A stretch of 64,000 nucleotides of DNA from assembly GCF_050379415.1 (NCBI RefSeq), contig NZ_JBNRLS010000007.1, forward strand, positions 23,335 to 87,334, written 5' to 3'. The translations under genes were made by a program, and so were the position numbers. Below are positions 16,286 to 25,213 of this stretch, piece by piece (the first letter of the stretch is position 1; the number at the start of each line of letters is the position of its first letter). This DNA comes from Marinobacter sp050379415. GTDB lineage: Bacteria; Pseudomonadota; Gammaproteobacteria; Pseudomonadales; Oleiphilaceae. The notes under the pieces are model-generated. The model was not told the origin of the DNA, did no database searches, and saw only the letters and a program-made list of their open reading frames with translations.

Positions 16286-17854
16286 ATGTTGGATGCCAAT
16301 ATCAAGCAACAGCTCCAGGCGTACATGGAAAAACTGCAGCAGCCGATCGAGCTGGTGGCGGCCTACGATGACAGCAAGAAATCCCAGGAGCTGAAAGAGT
16401 TGCTGGAAGACATCGAGCCGATGTCCTCGAAGATCAGCCTGCGTACCGAGGAAGATCCGGACGTGCGTCGCCCGTCCTTTGCAATCAATCGTGTGGGTAC
16501 CGACATTGGTGTCCGGTTTGCCGGCATCCCCATGGGTCATGAGTTCACCTCACTGGTGCTGGCCCTGCTGCAGGTGGGAGGTCATCCGTCCAAGGAATCC
16601 CGGGAGCTGATCGAGCAGATCAAGGATCTGGAAGGGAGTTTCGAGTTTGAGACCTACTTCTCCCTGTCCTGCCAGAACTGCCCGGACGTGGTCCAGGCCC
16701 TGAACCTGATGGCCGTCTTGAATCCGAACATCAAGCACACCTCCATCGACGGCGCGCTGTTCCAGGACGAGGTGGAACAGCGTGAAGTGATGGCTGTGCC
16801 CAGCGTGTTCATGAACGGCGAGTCCTGGGGCCAGGGCCGTATGACCCTGGAAGAGATCGTGGCGCGGCTGGACACCAGCTCCGCCGAGAAGGAAGCCGAG
16901 AAGCTTAACCAGAAGGATCCGTTCGAGGTGCTGGTGATCGGTGGTGGCCCGGCCGGCTCTGCTGCCGCGATCTACGCTGCTCGTAAGGGTATCTCCACTG
17001 CCATTGCGGCCGAACGATTCGGTGGCCAGGTGGCTGATACCATGGGCATCGAGAACCTGATTTCCGTGCCTTACACCGAAGGCCCGAAACTGGTGTCGGC
17101 CATGGAGCAGCACGTCAAGGAATACGACGTGGATATCATGAACATGCAGCGCGCCGAGAAACTGATCCCGGCCGCCAGGACCGGTGGTCTGCACGAGGTG
17201 CGTCTGGCCAATGGCGCCACCCTCAAATCCCGTACCGTGGTGCTGTCCACCGGTGCCCGCTGGCGCCAGCTGGGCGTGCCGGGTGAGGAAGAGTACCGCA
17301 ACAAGGGCGTGGCCTACTGCCCGCACTGTGACGGCCCGCTGTTCAAGGGCAAGCGTGTGGCAGTCATCGGCGGTGGTAACTCCGGCGTGGAAGCGGCCAT
17401 CGACCTGGCCGGTATCGTCGGCCACGTGACCCTGATCGAGTTTGGTGCCGAGATGCGCGCGGATGACGTGCTGCAGAAGAAACTGCGCAGCCTGAAGAAC
17501 GTGGAGATCATCACCTCCGGCCAGACCACCGAGATTACCGGTGAGAACGGCAAGGTAAACGGCCTGACCTACACCGATCGCAACACCGGTGAGTCCCACC
17601 ATGTGGCGTTGGAAGGTGTGTTCGTCCAGATCGGCCTGGTCCCGAACACCGAGTGGCTGAAGGGTGATATCGAACTGAGCCAGCACGGTGAGGTCATCGT
17701 CAACGACCGCAACGAGACCTCCATCCCGGGCGTCTTCGCGGCGGGCGATGCCACCACCGTGCCCTACAAGCAGATTGTGATTTCCATGGGTGAGGGGTCC
17801 AAGGCGGCGCTGAGTGCCTTTGACTTCCTGATCCGGAATTCTGTGGAGGACTGA
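16286..17854 (+). CDS. ahpF: Alkyl hydroperoxide reductase subunit F
   Basis: A 522-residue flavoprotein that passes electrons from NAD(P)H to AhpC. The N-terminal third holds two thioredoxin folds with the redox pair SLSCQNCPDVV. Then come the FAD-binding motif VIGGGPAGSAAAIYAARKG, the thioredoxin-reductase-type redox centre YCPHCDGPLF, a second dinucleotide motif VIGGGNSGVEAAIDLAG, and GVFAAGDATTVPYKQIV near the end. Length and order match E. coli AhpF. The ATG at 16286 has AAGGGG nine bases upstream. It is a single-gene unit with a predicted OxyR site upstream and a set of hairpins after it. Confidence 0.97.
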   Translation: MLDANIKQQLQAYMEKLQQPIELVAAYDDSKKSQELKELLEDIEPMSSKISLRTEEDPDVRRPSFAINRVGTDIGVRFAGIPMGHEFTSLVLALLQVGGHPSKESRELIEQIKDLEGSFEFETYFSLSCQNCPDVVQALNLMAVLNPNIKHTSIDGALFQDEVEQREVMAVPSVFMNGESWGQGRMTLEEIVARLDTSSAEKEAEKLNQKDPFEVLVIGGGPAGSAAAIYAARKGISTAIAAERFGGQVADTMGIENLISVPYTEGPKLVSAMEQHVKEYDVDIMNMQRAEKLIPAARTGGLHEVRLANGATLKSRTVVLSTGARWRQLGVPGEEEYRNKGVAYCPHCDGPLFKGKRVAVIGGGNSGVEAAIDLAGIVGHVTLIEFGAEMRADDVLQKKLRSLKNVEIITSGQTTEITGENGKVNGLTYTDRNTGESHHVALEGVFVQIGLVPNTEWLKGDIELSQHGEVIVNDRNETSIPGVFAAGDATTVPYKQIVISMGEGSKAALSAFDFLIRNSVED

Positions 17855-17869
17855 GGCTGGGGTGAAAAG

Positions 17870-17943
17870 GGGGTCAGATGAACGAGTTCATCAGACCCCG
17901 ACTTGGACCTTAACCCGGGGTCAGAAGAAAGCCTTCTTCTGAC
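17870..17943. terminator. Hairpin cluster between convergent ahpF and transglutaminase genes
   Basis: Three overlapping inverted repeats: GGGGTC-A-GATGAAC pairing with GTTCATC-A-GACCCC (17870-17899), GACCCCG with CGGGGTC (17894-17919 region), and a perfect 10-bp stem GTCAGAAGAA/TTCTTCTGAC with a 4-base loop (17920-17943). The first two exclude each other. The T-tract on the plus strand is poor, so termination is likely but not certain. Confidence 0.6.
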
Positions 17944-17960
17944 TCCTCTTTCATCTCAAC

Positions 17961-18629
17961 TCACCGACCGGAAATATCCTTCTCCAGGCTTCCGTCTACC
18001 CCCAAACTCTCCCCATCCTCCGGAAACAGATGCCCATAAGCCGCCCGCACCCCATCGACGATGAACTGGTGCGGCACATCGTCAAACACCCCGTGATCGT
18101 TGATGTACTCCATGTGCGCCTGGCCATCCTCGGTGAATTCCTGGAACACCGAGTCATTCACACCATCAAACTCCAGCGGCTCCACCTTCATCAGCTCACA
18201 CAGCTGCTTGTTGAACGCCGGGGTCGCCTTTACCCACTGGCCATTCAGATAGAGCTCGATAAAGCCGTGCATCCGGAAAATGTCCGAGCGCAGCCATTCG
18301 ATCAGTTTGGGGCTGGAGAGGTGGTTACGCACATCCGCCAGGCCCAGCCGGCTGGGAATGCCGACGGCGCGGGCGGCGGCGCCGAGCAGGACGGCCTTGG
18401 GAATGCAGTAGGTCTCTCTGCTGGCCAGGGCGTAACTGGCGGATAAAGTGGTGGGGTCAGTACGGAATACGTAGGGGTTGTAGTTGATGCTGTCCCTGAC
18501 CGCCAGATACAGCACCGTGATCTGCTCTACCGGGTCGTCGGAAACACCCTCAAGCTGCCTGGCGATCCAGGCCTTGAGTTCGGGCTTGTCGTAATCGAAG
18601 AAGGCGGTGGGCTGAAGGTAGCGTTCCAT
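17961..18629 (-). CDS. Transglutaminase-like domain protein
   Basis: A 222-residue cytoplasmic protein with the transglutaminase/protease core: the nucleophile Cys in SRETYCIPKAVLLGAAARAVG, followed by GIPSRLGLADV, and the His in RMHGFIELYLNGQWVKATPAFNK. The third residue of the triad, usually Asp in a VDAT-like motif, is replaced by the ATPAFN segment, which is common in this bacterial subgroup. Such proteins probably act as peptidases or amidases on peptides; the substrate is unknown. The gene is followed upstream on the same strand by the deacetylase gene 97 bases away. Confidence 0.82.
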   Translation of the reverse strand: MERYLQPTAFFDYDKPELKAWIARQLEGVSDDPVEQITVLYLAVRDSINYNPYVFRTDPTTLSASYALASRETYCIPKAVLLGAAARAVGIPSRLGLADVRNHLSSPKLIEWLRSDIFRMHGFIELYLNGQWVKATPAFNKQLCELMKVEPLEFDGVNDSVFQEFTEDGQAHMEYINDHGVFDDVPHQFIVDGVRAAYGHLFPEDGESLGVDGSLEKDISGR

Positions 18630-18726
18630 AGGGACTCATCCAGGGTTCGGGCATCAAAGCCCGATCCTCGCTGATTAGCAACCTACGGGCAATGGCCATT
18701 TCCGCCAAAGCCATTGCCCGGTTTGC

Positions 18727-19758
18727 TCATTCCTTCCCTTCAAAGCCCTGCATGACATTGACCGCATTCACGCCGATGGCGTCCACGTCGTAACCGCCTT
18801 CCATGGTGAATACCGTGGGTAGCCCCAGCTGCTCCAGGCGTTTGCCCAGTTTGAGATAATCGCCTGACGTCAGCTTGAAGAAGGAAATCGGGTCTTCTTC
18901 GAAGGTATCCACCCCCAGCGCCACCACCAGGGCATCCGGTGCGAACGCCTGGATGCGCTCGCAGGCCTTCTCCAGACCCTGGCTCCAGATGTTGAAGGGA
19001 GTGTCAGGTGGGAAGACAATGTTCAGGTTGTAGCCTTCGCCATCACCCTCGCCGGTTTCATCCTCGAATCCCAGGAAGTGCGGAAACACCAGGTCCGGGT
19101 CGCCGTGGAGACTGATGGTAAGCACGTCGCTGCGATCATAGAAAATCGCCTGGGTGCCGTTGCCATGATGGAAGTCCACATCGAGCACCGCCACCTTGCC
19201 GTAGCCCTGGTCCCGGAAGGCCTGGGCGACAATGGCGGCATTATTGAAGAAGCAGTAGCCTCCGAACACGTCGGCATGGGCGTGATGACCCGGTGGCCGG
19301 CACAGGGCGAAGGCGGCGCGTTCACCCCCGGCCACCAGCTTCTGGGCGGTGAGAGCGACATTGGCGGATGCCCGGGCCGCTTCCCAGGTGCCGTCGGAAA
19401 TTGAGGTATCGGCGCCGAGACTGTAATAGCCGAGGCGACCGTCGATGTCCTTTGGCAGCCGGGCGCGCATGCCCCGGCCAACCCAAAAGGTGGGGATGGC
19501 CTCGCCGCGCTTGCCGGCCGCCACCCACTCGTCCCAGCAGGTTTCCAGGAAACTCACATAATCGGCCGTATGCACCCGCTTGACCGGCTCAAGCCCGAAC
19601 TCTTCCGGCTCCAGGATCTCCCCGAGCGCCTGGTCCTTCACCCGCGCCAGGATAGTTTCGGCCCGGGAAGGCTTCTCGTGAGGCTCGATCAGCAGGCCGC
19701 CGTCCAGTTCGGTTTTGACATGGCGACGGCTGTGCAGGGGTGAGAACACGGTTTTCAT
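18727..19758 (-). CDS. Histone deacetylase family protein, acetylpolyamine amidohydrolase-like
   Basis: A 343-residue zinc amidohydrolase. The class motifs are RPPGHHAHADVFGGYCFFNN (His-His and substrate rim), VLDVDFHHGNGTQAIF (zinc-binding Asp and His), and TMEGGYDVDAIG (C-terminal active-site Tyr). The opening KTVFSPLHSRRHVKTEL and the length fit bacterial acetylpolyamine amidohydrolases, which remove acetyl groups from N-acetylputrescine and related compounds, better than acetoin-utilisation proteins. The ATG at 19758 has GAGGAA upstream; a longer reading frame exists but lacks a ribosome site. The polyamine role is an inference from subfamily resemblance. Confidence 0.85.
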   Translation of the reverse strand: MKTVFSPLHSRRHVKTELDGGLLIEPHEKPSRAETILARVKDQALGEILEPEEFGLEPVKRVHTADYVSFLETCWDEWVAAGKRGEAIPTFWVGRGMRARLPKDIDGRLGYYSLGADTSISDGTWEAARASANVALTAQKLVAGGERAAFALCRPPGHHAHADVFGGYCFFNNAAIVAQAFRDQGYGKVAVLDVDFHHGNGTQAIFYDRSDVLTISLHGDPDLVFPHFLGFEDETGEGDGEGYNLNIVFPPDTPFNIWSQGLEKACERIQAFAPDALVVALGVDTFEEDPISFFKLTSGDYLKLGKRLEQLGLPTVFTMEGGYDVDAIGVNAVNVMQGFEGKE

Positions 19759-19902
19759 GGCGGCAAAAATTCCTCGCTGAACGAATCGGATTACTTTGGC
19801 ACAGGGGCGATCTTGGCTCAAATAGGGCAATTGTGGCAGGCTGGAGCCCTTTTCAGGGAGAGGGAATTACCGCTATGACGCCTTGTGGATTACCGGAGAA
19901 CC

Positions 19903-20472
19903 ATGACTGATCTGATCGCGGATATGTCTCTCGCGGAAGGGCTCGGACAGCTTTGTGGCCTGATCGCCCTGGCGTTCTGCATTGCCGGCTTCGCCAACAA
20001 GAACGACGACCGGCTGATGGTGCTGCTGATCTCCGCCAACGTCGCGTTCGCGCTGATGTTCGCCTTCTTCGAGAGCTGGACGGCGTCGGCACTTACGGTG
20101 CTGGTGATTGTCCGCATCACGCTCGCCCGCAAGTATCAGGGCAACTGGCAGATCATGGCGGTGATGCTGGCGGTGAATCTGGTGGTGGCCTGGGTTACCT
20201 GGAAATCTCTGACCGACGTCTTTCCGCTCATGGCGGCGGTACTCGGCACCGTGGGCATGTTCATGCTCCGGGGCATCGCGCTCAGAATCGTTCTGGGCCT
20301 GGCGGCTTTGGCCTGGATGCTTAACAACATCGTGATCGGCTCAGTGGGCGGCACCCTGGCCGAAGCCATGGTTCTGGTGACCAATATCATCACCATCGTC
20401 CGCCTCTACCGGCTGCAGAAAAAGTATCCGGATCTGAAAACCGATGCCATAGTCAGGACACAGAGCGACTGA
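19903..20472 (+). CDS. YgjV-like inner-membrane protein
   Basis: A 189-residue protein with about six membrane helices, opening LAEGLGQLCGLIALAFCIAGF and ending in a basic cytoplasmic tail (RLYRLQKKYPDLK). The spacing of helices and the AMVLVTNIITIVRLYR end fit the Imp-YgjV family of uncharacterised inner-membrane proteins. The ATG at 19903 has GGAG a few bases upstream and is preferred over one at 19885. It is divergent from the deacetylase gene and is followed 16 bases later by a lipoprotein gene, probably cotranscribed. Confidence 0.75.
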   Translation: MTDLIADMSLAEGLGQLCGLIALAFCIAGFANKNDDRLMVLLISANVAFALMFAFFESWTASALTVLVIVRITLARKYQGNWQIMAVMLAVNLVVAWVTWKSLTDVFPLMAAVLGTVGMFMLRGIALRIVLGLAALAWMLNNIVIGSVGGTLAEAMVLVTNIITIVRLYRLQKKYPDLKTDAIVRTQSD

Positions 20473-20488
20473 CTGGCGGAGCGTACGG

Positions 20489-21055
20489 ATGGGAATGATT
20501 ATCCGGGTAATTTCAATGGCAACGGTGGGCTTGCTGGCGGGCTGTGTGATGGCGCCAGTGCACTATTACGAGCCGGTCGATCCCGGGTACGAGACCAGAG
20601 GAGGCCCCTGTGGTGCGGGCCCCGAGGACCGGGTTGTGATCGAGTATGGCGAAATCACCGTTCAGGTATCCATTGAGCGGGAGACAGCCCGGCCGGCGCT
20701 GTTAATCGGAATCGACATCCCTGACGGCCATGTTGTCACTCTTCAGTCTGATCAAGTGTCAATCAACGGTGAATCCCGGCACCTCGGCCCGGTGCGGACC
20801 TGGAATACGGCCCAGACCGCGATGGTGACCGTTGGCCCCGAGCTGGCTGGTAGCGGCGAGAAAAAATTCCGTTGGATCGTGTCCGATACTTCAGTGTTGC
20901 CAAGGCATTTCACGATCGAGACGCCACTGCCTCCGGCCCTCGACGTTTACCGGATCCAGCTACCCGCCATCCTGTTGGATGGTGAACCAACCGTGCTGCC
21001 GGAACTGACCTTCCGGAAAGCCTCTGGATTATTCAGTACGCCGATCAACTGCTGA
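20489..21055 (+). CDS. Putative lipoprotein of unknown function
   Basis: A 188-residue protein with a lipoprotein signal: a hydrophobic stretch ending LLAGC, so Cys near residue 20 would be lipidated. The mature part begins with a Tyr/Pro-rich segment (HYYEPVDPGYE), then beta-strand-rich sequence with no recognised domain. AGCG rather than a strong ribosome site precedes the ATG, and the gene follows the YgjV-like gene by 16 bases. Nothing in the sequence indicates its function. Confidence 0.7.
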   Translation: MGMIIRVISMATVGLLAGCVMAPVHYYEPVDPGYETRGGPCGAGPEDRVVIEYGEITVQVSIERETARPALLIGIDIPDGHVVTLQSDQVSINGESRHLGPVRTWNTAQTAMVTVGPELAGSGEKKFRWIVSDTSVLPRHFTIETPLPPALDVYRIQLPAILLDGEPTVLPELTFRKASGLFSTPINC

Positions 21056-21167
21056 ACCCTCCGCCTCCTGTGCCCTCCTGAACTTTTCCCGTGTCCTATT
21101 CTGGACTATTGTCAGAGAGGGCTTTCCAAGCGAAACCACCCATTTCCGCCTAGAAAAGGATCACACC

Positions 21168-21452
21168 ATGGCCAACGAAAGCTACCACGAACCTGTTGAA
21201 GAGCTTTCTGACGATACCCGGGACATGCATCGGGCAATCAGCTCGCTGATGGAGGAGTTTGAAGCCGTTGACTGGTACAACCAGCGTGCATCTTCCTGTA
21301 AGGATTCCGAGCTGAAAGCAATTCTCGAGCACAACCGGGATGAAGAGAAGGAACACGCGGCCATGGTGCTGGAATGGATCCGCCGGAAGGATCCGACCAT
21401 GGACAAGTACCTGCGCGAGTTCCTGTTCAAGGAGGGACCGATCGGGCACTAG
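21168..21452 (+). CDS. Encapsulated-ferritin-like (EncFtn) diiron protein without cargo peptide
   Basis: A 94-residue helical protein. It closely follows the EncFtn core: THRD-like opening, then SLMEEFEAVDWYNQRA, then ILEHNRDEEKEHAAMVLEWIRR, then LREFLFKEGPI. The ferroxidase ligands of Rhodospirillum rubrum EncFtn correspond here to Glu30, Glu60 and His63, with the entry-site residues Glu29, Glu32, Trp36 and Tyr37 also present. The known protein continues after GPI into a linker and an encapsulin-targeting peptide; this one stops after GPIGH. No encapsulin shell gene is adjacent. It may be a free-standing iron oxidase or be packaged by a distant shell. AAAGGA precedes the ATG. Confidence 0.8.
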   Translation: MANESYHEPVEELSDDTRDMHRAISSLMEEFEAVDWYNQRASSCKDSELKAILEHNRDEEKEHAAMVLEWIRRKDPTMDKYLREFLFKEGPIGH

Positions 21453-21472
21453 TCAGTTTTCGACCGCCGCCT

Positions 21473-22384
21473 TCAGTCCGGGTAGGTTTTCAGAAGCTCA
21501 TTACCTGTCCGGCGAATGGACTCGAGCGCCTGCACGTTCTTCCAGTCTTCCCGGTAGACCATTCCGAAACTGAACGAGATCCGGGGAGAGAAGGGCCGCA
21601 TGACCACATCCTTGCGGCCCACGAGCTGATCCGTCGCCGTGATGGGATTCATCACACTGATTCCGACTCCGTTGGCCACCATTGCGGCAATGGCACCGAT
21701 GTTCGACTCGGTTTTGCCGGCAATGGAGATCGAGTGGCTGGCGGCCAGGTGGAGCAGGGGGTCCGCGCCCACGTTGGGTTGGTTGCTGATAACCAGGTAC
21801 TGGTTCTGCAGGTCCTCGATTGTGACTTCTTCCCGGTTAGCCAACGGGTGATTTGCGGGTACCAGGCAGTGCGCCTGGGTGGTCAGCCACTCCTCGATCC
21901 TGAGCAGTCTTGAGCTCACCGGCAGCGTGACGAAGCCGATGTCTGCATGACCGGACTCCACCTCCCGAAGTACATCGTGGCTGGACATCATGTCGAAACT
22001 AATGCTGAAACCGCGATTCTCTTCCAGCAGGGTGCCAATCAAGCGGGGAACAAATCCGAATGCGAGCCCCGGAATCGCAGCAATGCGCAGGCGAGAGGTG
22101 CCGAACTCTTTCAGTGCCAGAACGCTGTGCCGCAGTTCCTCGATATTCCCCATCAGGCGCAGAATTTCCTCGTAAAGCTCATACGCCTCGGGCGTCGCGA
22201 CCAGTCGGTTTTTCTCCCGCAGGAATAACTGAATCCCCAGGTTGTCCTCCAGCTGGGCCAGGGAACGGCTCACCCCGGATTGGGTAATGCCCAGGGTTCG
22301 TGCGGCCTGCGAGGCACTCCCGGCTTCCAGCAGTGTCTTGAAGATTGCCAGCGATTTCAGGGAATGGATGTTGACGTCAGCCAT
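21473..22384 (-). CDS. LysR-family transcriptional regulator
   Basis: A 303-residue regulator. The winged helix-turn-helix is at the N-terminus (FKTLLEAGSASQAARTLGITQSGVSRSLAQLE), followed by the linker helix and a two-lobe effector-binding domain (residues about 90-295). It is divergent from the aminotransferase gene at 22489 with 104 bases between starts, the classic LysR arrangement, so it probably controls the aminotransferase-CoA transferase-deacylase-thiolase operon. The effector is unknown. The intergenic region is AT-rich. Confidence 0.92.
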   Translation of the reverse strand: MADVNIHSLKSLAIFKTLLEAGSASQAARTLGITQSGVSRSLAQLEDNLGIQLFLREKNRLVATPEAYELYEEILRLMGNIEELRHSVLALKEFGTSRLRIAAIPGLAFGFVPRLIGTLLEENRGFSISFDMMSSHDVLREVESGHADIGFVTLPVSSRLLRIEEWLTTQAHCLVPANHPLANREEVTIEDLQNQYLVISNQPNVGADPLLHLAASHSISIAGKTESNIGAIAAMVANGVGISVMNPITATDQLVGRKDVVMRPFSPRISFSFGMVYREDWKNVQALESIRRTGNELLKTYPD

Positions 22385-22488
22385 GATTAAAAGTCATCGA
22401 ATCCGGTAAAAAAATCATATCTTGAAATACTTTTACGTATCTTTCTAGACTGCAAATCAACAACAGTACAAATATACCGGATCGCAAC

Positions 22489-23862
22489 ATGTCATCTTCT
22501 CCTCTTTTCTATCAGGCCGGCCCGGCCATGCCTGAGGTCTCCCACGGACATGGCGTCTATCTCTGGGATACGGACGGCAAGGAATATCTTGATGGCTGCT
22601 CGGGTGCCATTTCCTGCAACCTGGGTCATCACCATGACGGTATTCGTGATGCCATGCTGGCGCAGCTGGACAAGGTCGCTTTTACCTACCGCACCCAGTT
22701 CGAGAATGCGCCGGCCATGGCATTGGCTGAAGAGCTTGTCAACATGACCAACCGGGACCTGGAAAAGGTCTTTTTTGTGTCCAGTGGTTCGGAGTCGGTC
22801 GAATCCGCGATCAAGCTCGCGCGCCAATATTTTGTGGCTCGTGGCGAATCCCATCGGCGCCACTTTGTCTCTCTGCGTCCGTCCTATCACGGCAGTACCC
22901 TTGGCGCCCTCGGCGTGACCGGATATCAGCCCCTGGAGGCACCCTTCGCTGACATTACCCAGGGTTCCATCAAGGTGCCTGGTCCCGATTTCTATCGCCG
23001 CACCGAGACGGATGACGATACCCATATCCGCAAAGTGCTGCAGGAAACCCGTGAGCGGATCGACGCTGCCGGTGGCGAAAGCATCATCGCGGTGGTTCTG
23101 GAGCCGGTCGGTGGTGCCAGTACCGGTGCCCGCATGGTCAACCAGGCCTACCTGGAAGGCATCCGCAAGCTGTGTGACGAGATTGGTTGTCTGCTGATTT
23201 ATGACGAGGTGCTGTCTGGCGTCGGTCGCACCGGCACCTGGTTTGCCTACCAGCACTGGGGCGTTGCGCCGGACCTGCTGACCACAGCGAAGGGACTGGG
23301 TGCCGGCTATTACCCGGTGGGCGCGCTGCTGTGCCGGGAGGACATTGTCGATACCGTGATGGCCAATGGCGGGTTCCAGCATGGCCATACCTATGCCGGC
23401 AATCCGTTGGCCTGCGCAACTGGTCTGGCTACCGTGGAAGCGATACGGAACGAGAAGCTGCTGGATAACGTTGCCGCCCGGGGTCAGCAGGTGCGCGAAG
23501 GCCTTGAGGCCCTGAAAACCCGTTATGACTTTGTGGGCGATGTTCGAGGTATCGGACTGCTCTGGGGCGTGGAGCTGGTCATGGACCCGGCGACCCGGTC
23601 GCCGTTTCCTTCGGAGGCCAACCTGTTTGCCAGTGTGACCGCCCTGGCCAAGGAAGAGGGACTCCTGATCTACCCCCGCCGGACCCTGGACGGGCTGGCC
23701 GGTGACCATTTTCTGATCAGCCCTCCGCTCAACATCTCCGAACAGGAGATCACGATATTGCTGGAGCGCCTGAACCGGGCCCTGCAACGTCTTGAAAGCG
23801 AAGTGGTGGCGCCCCTGTCCGCCACAATCGCCGAACCCAATGCCCAAAGCACCATAGGCTGA
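22489..23862 (+). CDS. Class III PLP-dependent aminotransferase
   Basis: A 457-residue aminotransferase of the omega-amino-acid group. It contains the cofactor-binding Asp in LIYDEVLSGVGRTG and the Schiff-base Lys in LLTTAKGLGAGYYPVGA, with SGSESVESAIKLARQYF binding the phosphate. These enzymes move an amino group from an omega- or alpha-amino compound to pyruvate or 2-oxoglutarate. It begins a compact operon with CoA transferase, deacylase and thiolase genes and is divergent from a LysR regulator. The specific substrate cannot be read from sequence. Confidence 0.9.
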   Translation: MSSSPLFYQAGPAMPEVSHGHGVYLWDTDGKEYLDGCSGAISCNLGHHHDGIRDAMLAQLDKVAFTYRTQFENAPAMALAEELVNMTNRDLEKVFFVSSGSESVESAIKLARQYFVARGESHRRHFVSLRPSYHGSTLGALGVTGYQPLEAPFADITQGSIKVPGPDFYRRTETDDDTHIRKVLQETRERIDAAGGESIIAVVLEPVGGASTGARMVNQAYLEGIRKLCDEIGCLLIYDEVLSGVGRTGTWFAYQHWGVAPDLLTTAKGLGAGYYPVGALLCREDIVDTVMANGGFQHGHTYAGNPLACATGLATVEAIRNEKLLDNVAARGQQVREGLEALKTRYDFVGDVRGIGLLWGVELVMDPATRSPFPSEANLFASVTALAKEEGLLIYPRRTLDGLAGDHFLISPPLNISEQEITILLERLNRALQRLESEVVAPLSATIAEPNAQSTIG

Positions 23863-23868
23863 TCTTGC

Positions 23869-24570
23869 ATGACACTGCTGAACCAGAAATACACGTCCGT
23901 TGAAGATGCCATCGCGATGATTCCTGATGGTGCCTCCATCATGGTCGGCGGCTTTGGCTCACCGGGCACCCCGTTCGCCTTGCTGGACGAACTGCTGGCC
24001 CAGGGCCAGAAAGGATTAACCCTGATCAAAAACGACGCCAACGAGCCGGATATCGGGATCGGGCGGCTGATCCGCGCGGGTCGTGTGGATCGCCTGATCA
24101 CGTCGCACATCGGCCTGAACCGTGTGGCGATTGAAGAGATGAACCAGGGTCGGCTGGTGGTGGAAATGTATCCCCAGGGCCTGCTGGCGGAGAAGATCCG
24201 CTGTGCCGGTGCCGGCCACCTCGGTTTCCTGACCGACATCGGGCTTGAGACCGAGATCGCCCAGCAACGGCGGGAACTGGAGCTTAACGGCCGCAGGTGT
24301 GCAATCGAGCCCGCCATCACTGCGGACGTTGCGCTGATTCATGCCGATGTCGCCGATACCTACGGCAACCTCGCTTACCGGGGCACGGCGATCAACTTCA
24401 ACCCACTGATGGCCATGGCCGCGGACAAGGTAATTGCCCAGGCCTTCCGGGTGGAGTCACCGGGAGGCCTGAAGCCCGAAGCCATTCATACGCCCTGTGC
24501 CTTCGTGAACCATGTGGTCCGGGTCGATCCTGCCACCAGTGAACAGGGGATACGTGCCCATGCCGTCTGA
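23869..24570 (+). CDS. 3-oxoacid CoA-transferase, subunit A
   Basis: A 233-residue CoA-transferase alpha subunit. It shows the glycine-rich start IPDGASIMVGGFGSPGTPFALLDEL and the conserved LTLIKNDAN and FLTDIGLETEIA region. With the B subunit it transfers CoA from succinyl-CoA or acetyl-CoA to a 3-oxoacid such as acetoacetate or a related acid. It follows the aminotransferase by 6 bases and overlaps the B subunit by 11 bases, so the two are made in equal amounts. Confidence 0.92.
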   Translation: MTLLNQKYTSVEDAIAMIPDGASIMVGGFGSPGTPFALLDELLAQGQKGLTLIKNDANEPDIGIGRLIRAGRVDRLITSHIGLNRVAIEEMNQGRLVVEMYPQGLLAEKIRCAGAGHLGFLTDIGLETEIAQQRRELELNGRRCAIEPAITADVALIHADVADTYGNLAYRGTAINFNPLMAMAADKVIAQAFRVESPGGLKPEAIHTPCAFVNHVVRVDPATSEQGIRAHAV

Positions 24571-25213
24571 TCAGGAAAGAATGCTTGCCCGCGCCGCCAG
24601 GGAAATCCTGCCCGGCCAGATTGTGAACCTCGGTATCGGCCTGCCGACGCGGCTGTTTCATTACATGCCCGAGGATCTGGAGGTGCTGGTGCACTCCGAG
24701 AACGGCGTGCTCGGCTGTCAGCCTCTGGGCCAGGGTGTGGCCCCGGACTACGAGCTGATCGACTCCGGCGGAGCCTACATCGGTACCCGCCCGGGTGCCA
24801 GTGTGTTCGACAGTGCCCTGTCCTTTGCCATGATCCGGCGCAGCCGCGTGGACGTGACCTTCATGGGCGCTTTCGAGGTGGATCAGCAAGGCAACCTCGC
24901 CAACTGGAAAATCCCGGGCAAATTCTCGCCCGGTATCGGCGGCGCGATGGAACTGGCCCAGAAGGTCGAGAAGCTGGTGGTGCTGTGTTCACACAATGAC
25001 AAGCACGGTAACCCGAAGATTCTCAAACAATGCAGATTGCCGCTCACAGCCCCCGGGTGTGTCTCGCTCATCGTGACCGAGAAGGCGGTCATGGAAGTGA
25101 CGGAGAAAGGGCTGGAAGTGATTGATCTCGCCGAGGGCATGGATGTGGAAAGTTTGCGCGCTGCCACGGAGGCCGAGCTGATCATTGATGAAAGCCGGCT
25201 CGGGAGGTTCTGA
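24560..25213 (+). CDS. 3-oxoacid CoA-transferase, subunit B
   Basis: A 217-residue CoA-transferase beta subunit. The catalytic Glu is in VLVHSENGVLGCQP, the SENG motif of family I CoA-transferases, and GIGLPT lies in the N-terminal lobe. The ATG at 24560 was chosen because it gives the usual beta-subunit length and overlaps the A subunit by 11 bases. The stop codon overlaps the start of the deacylase gene (TGATG). A partner for the thiolase two genes on, it would supply an acyl-CoA for thiolytic cleavage. Confidence 0.92.
   Translation: MPSDQERMLARAAREILPGQIVNLGIGLPTRLFHYMPEDLEVLVHSENGVLGCQPLGQGVAPDYELIDSGGAYIGTRPGASVFDSALSFAMIRRSRVDVTFMGAFEVDQQGNLANWKIPGKFSPGIGGAMELAQKVEKLVVLCSHNDKHGNPKILKQCRLPLTAPGCVSLIVTEKAVMEVTEKGLEVIDLAEGMDVESLRAATEAELIIDESRLGRF

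Noticed and set aside
16550..17686. 378-codon minus-strand frame opposite ahpF
   Set aside because: Shadow frame of a well-defined gene; no ribosome site, domain or neighbour supports it.
22492..23847. 451-codon minus-strand frame opposite the class III aminotransferase
   Set aside because: Shadow frame; the plus-strand gene is a clear aminotransferase with all cofactor motifs.
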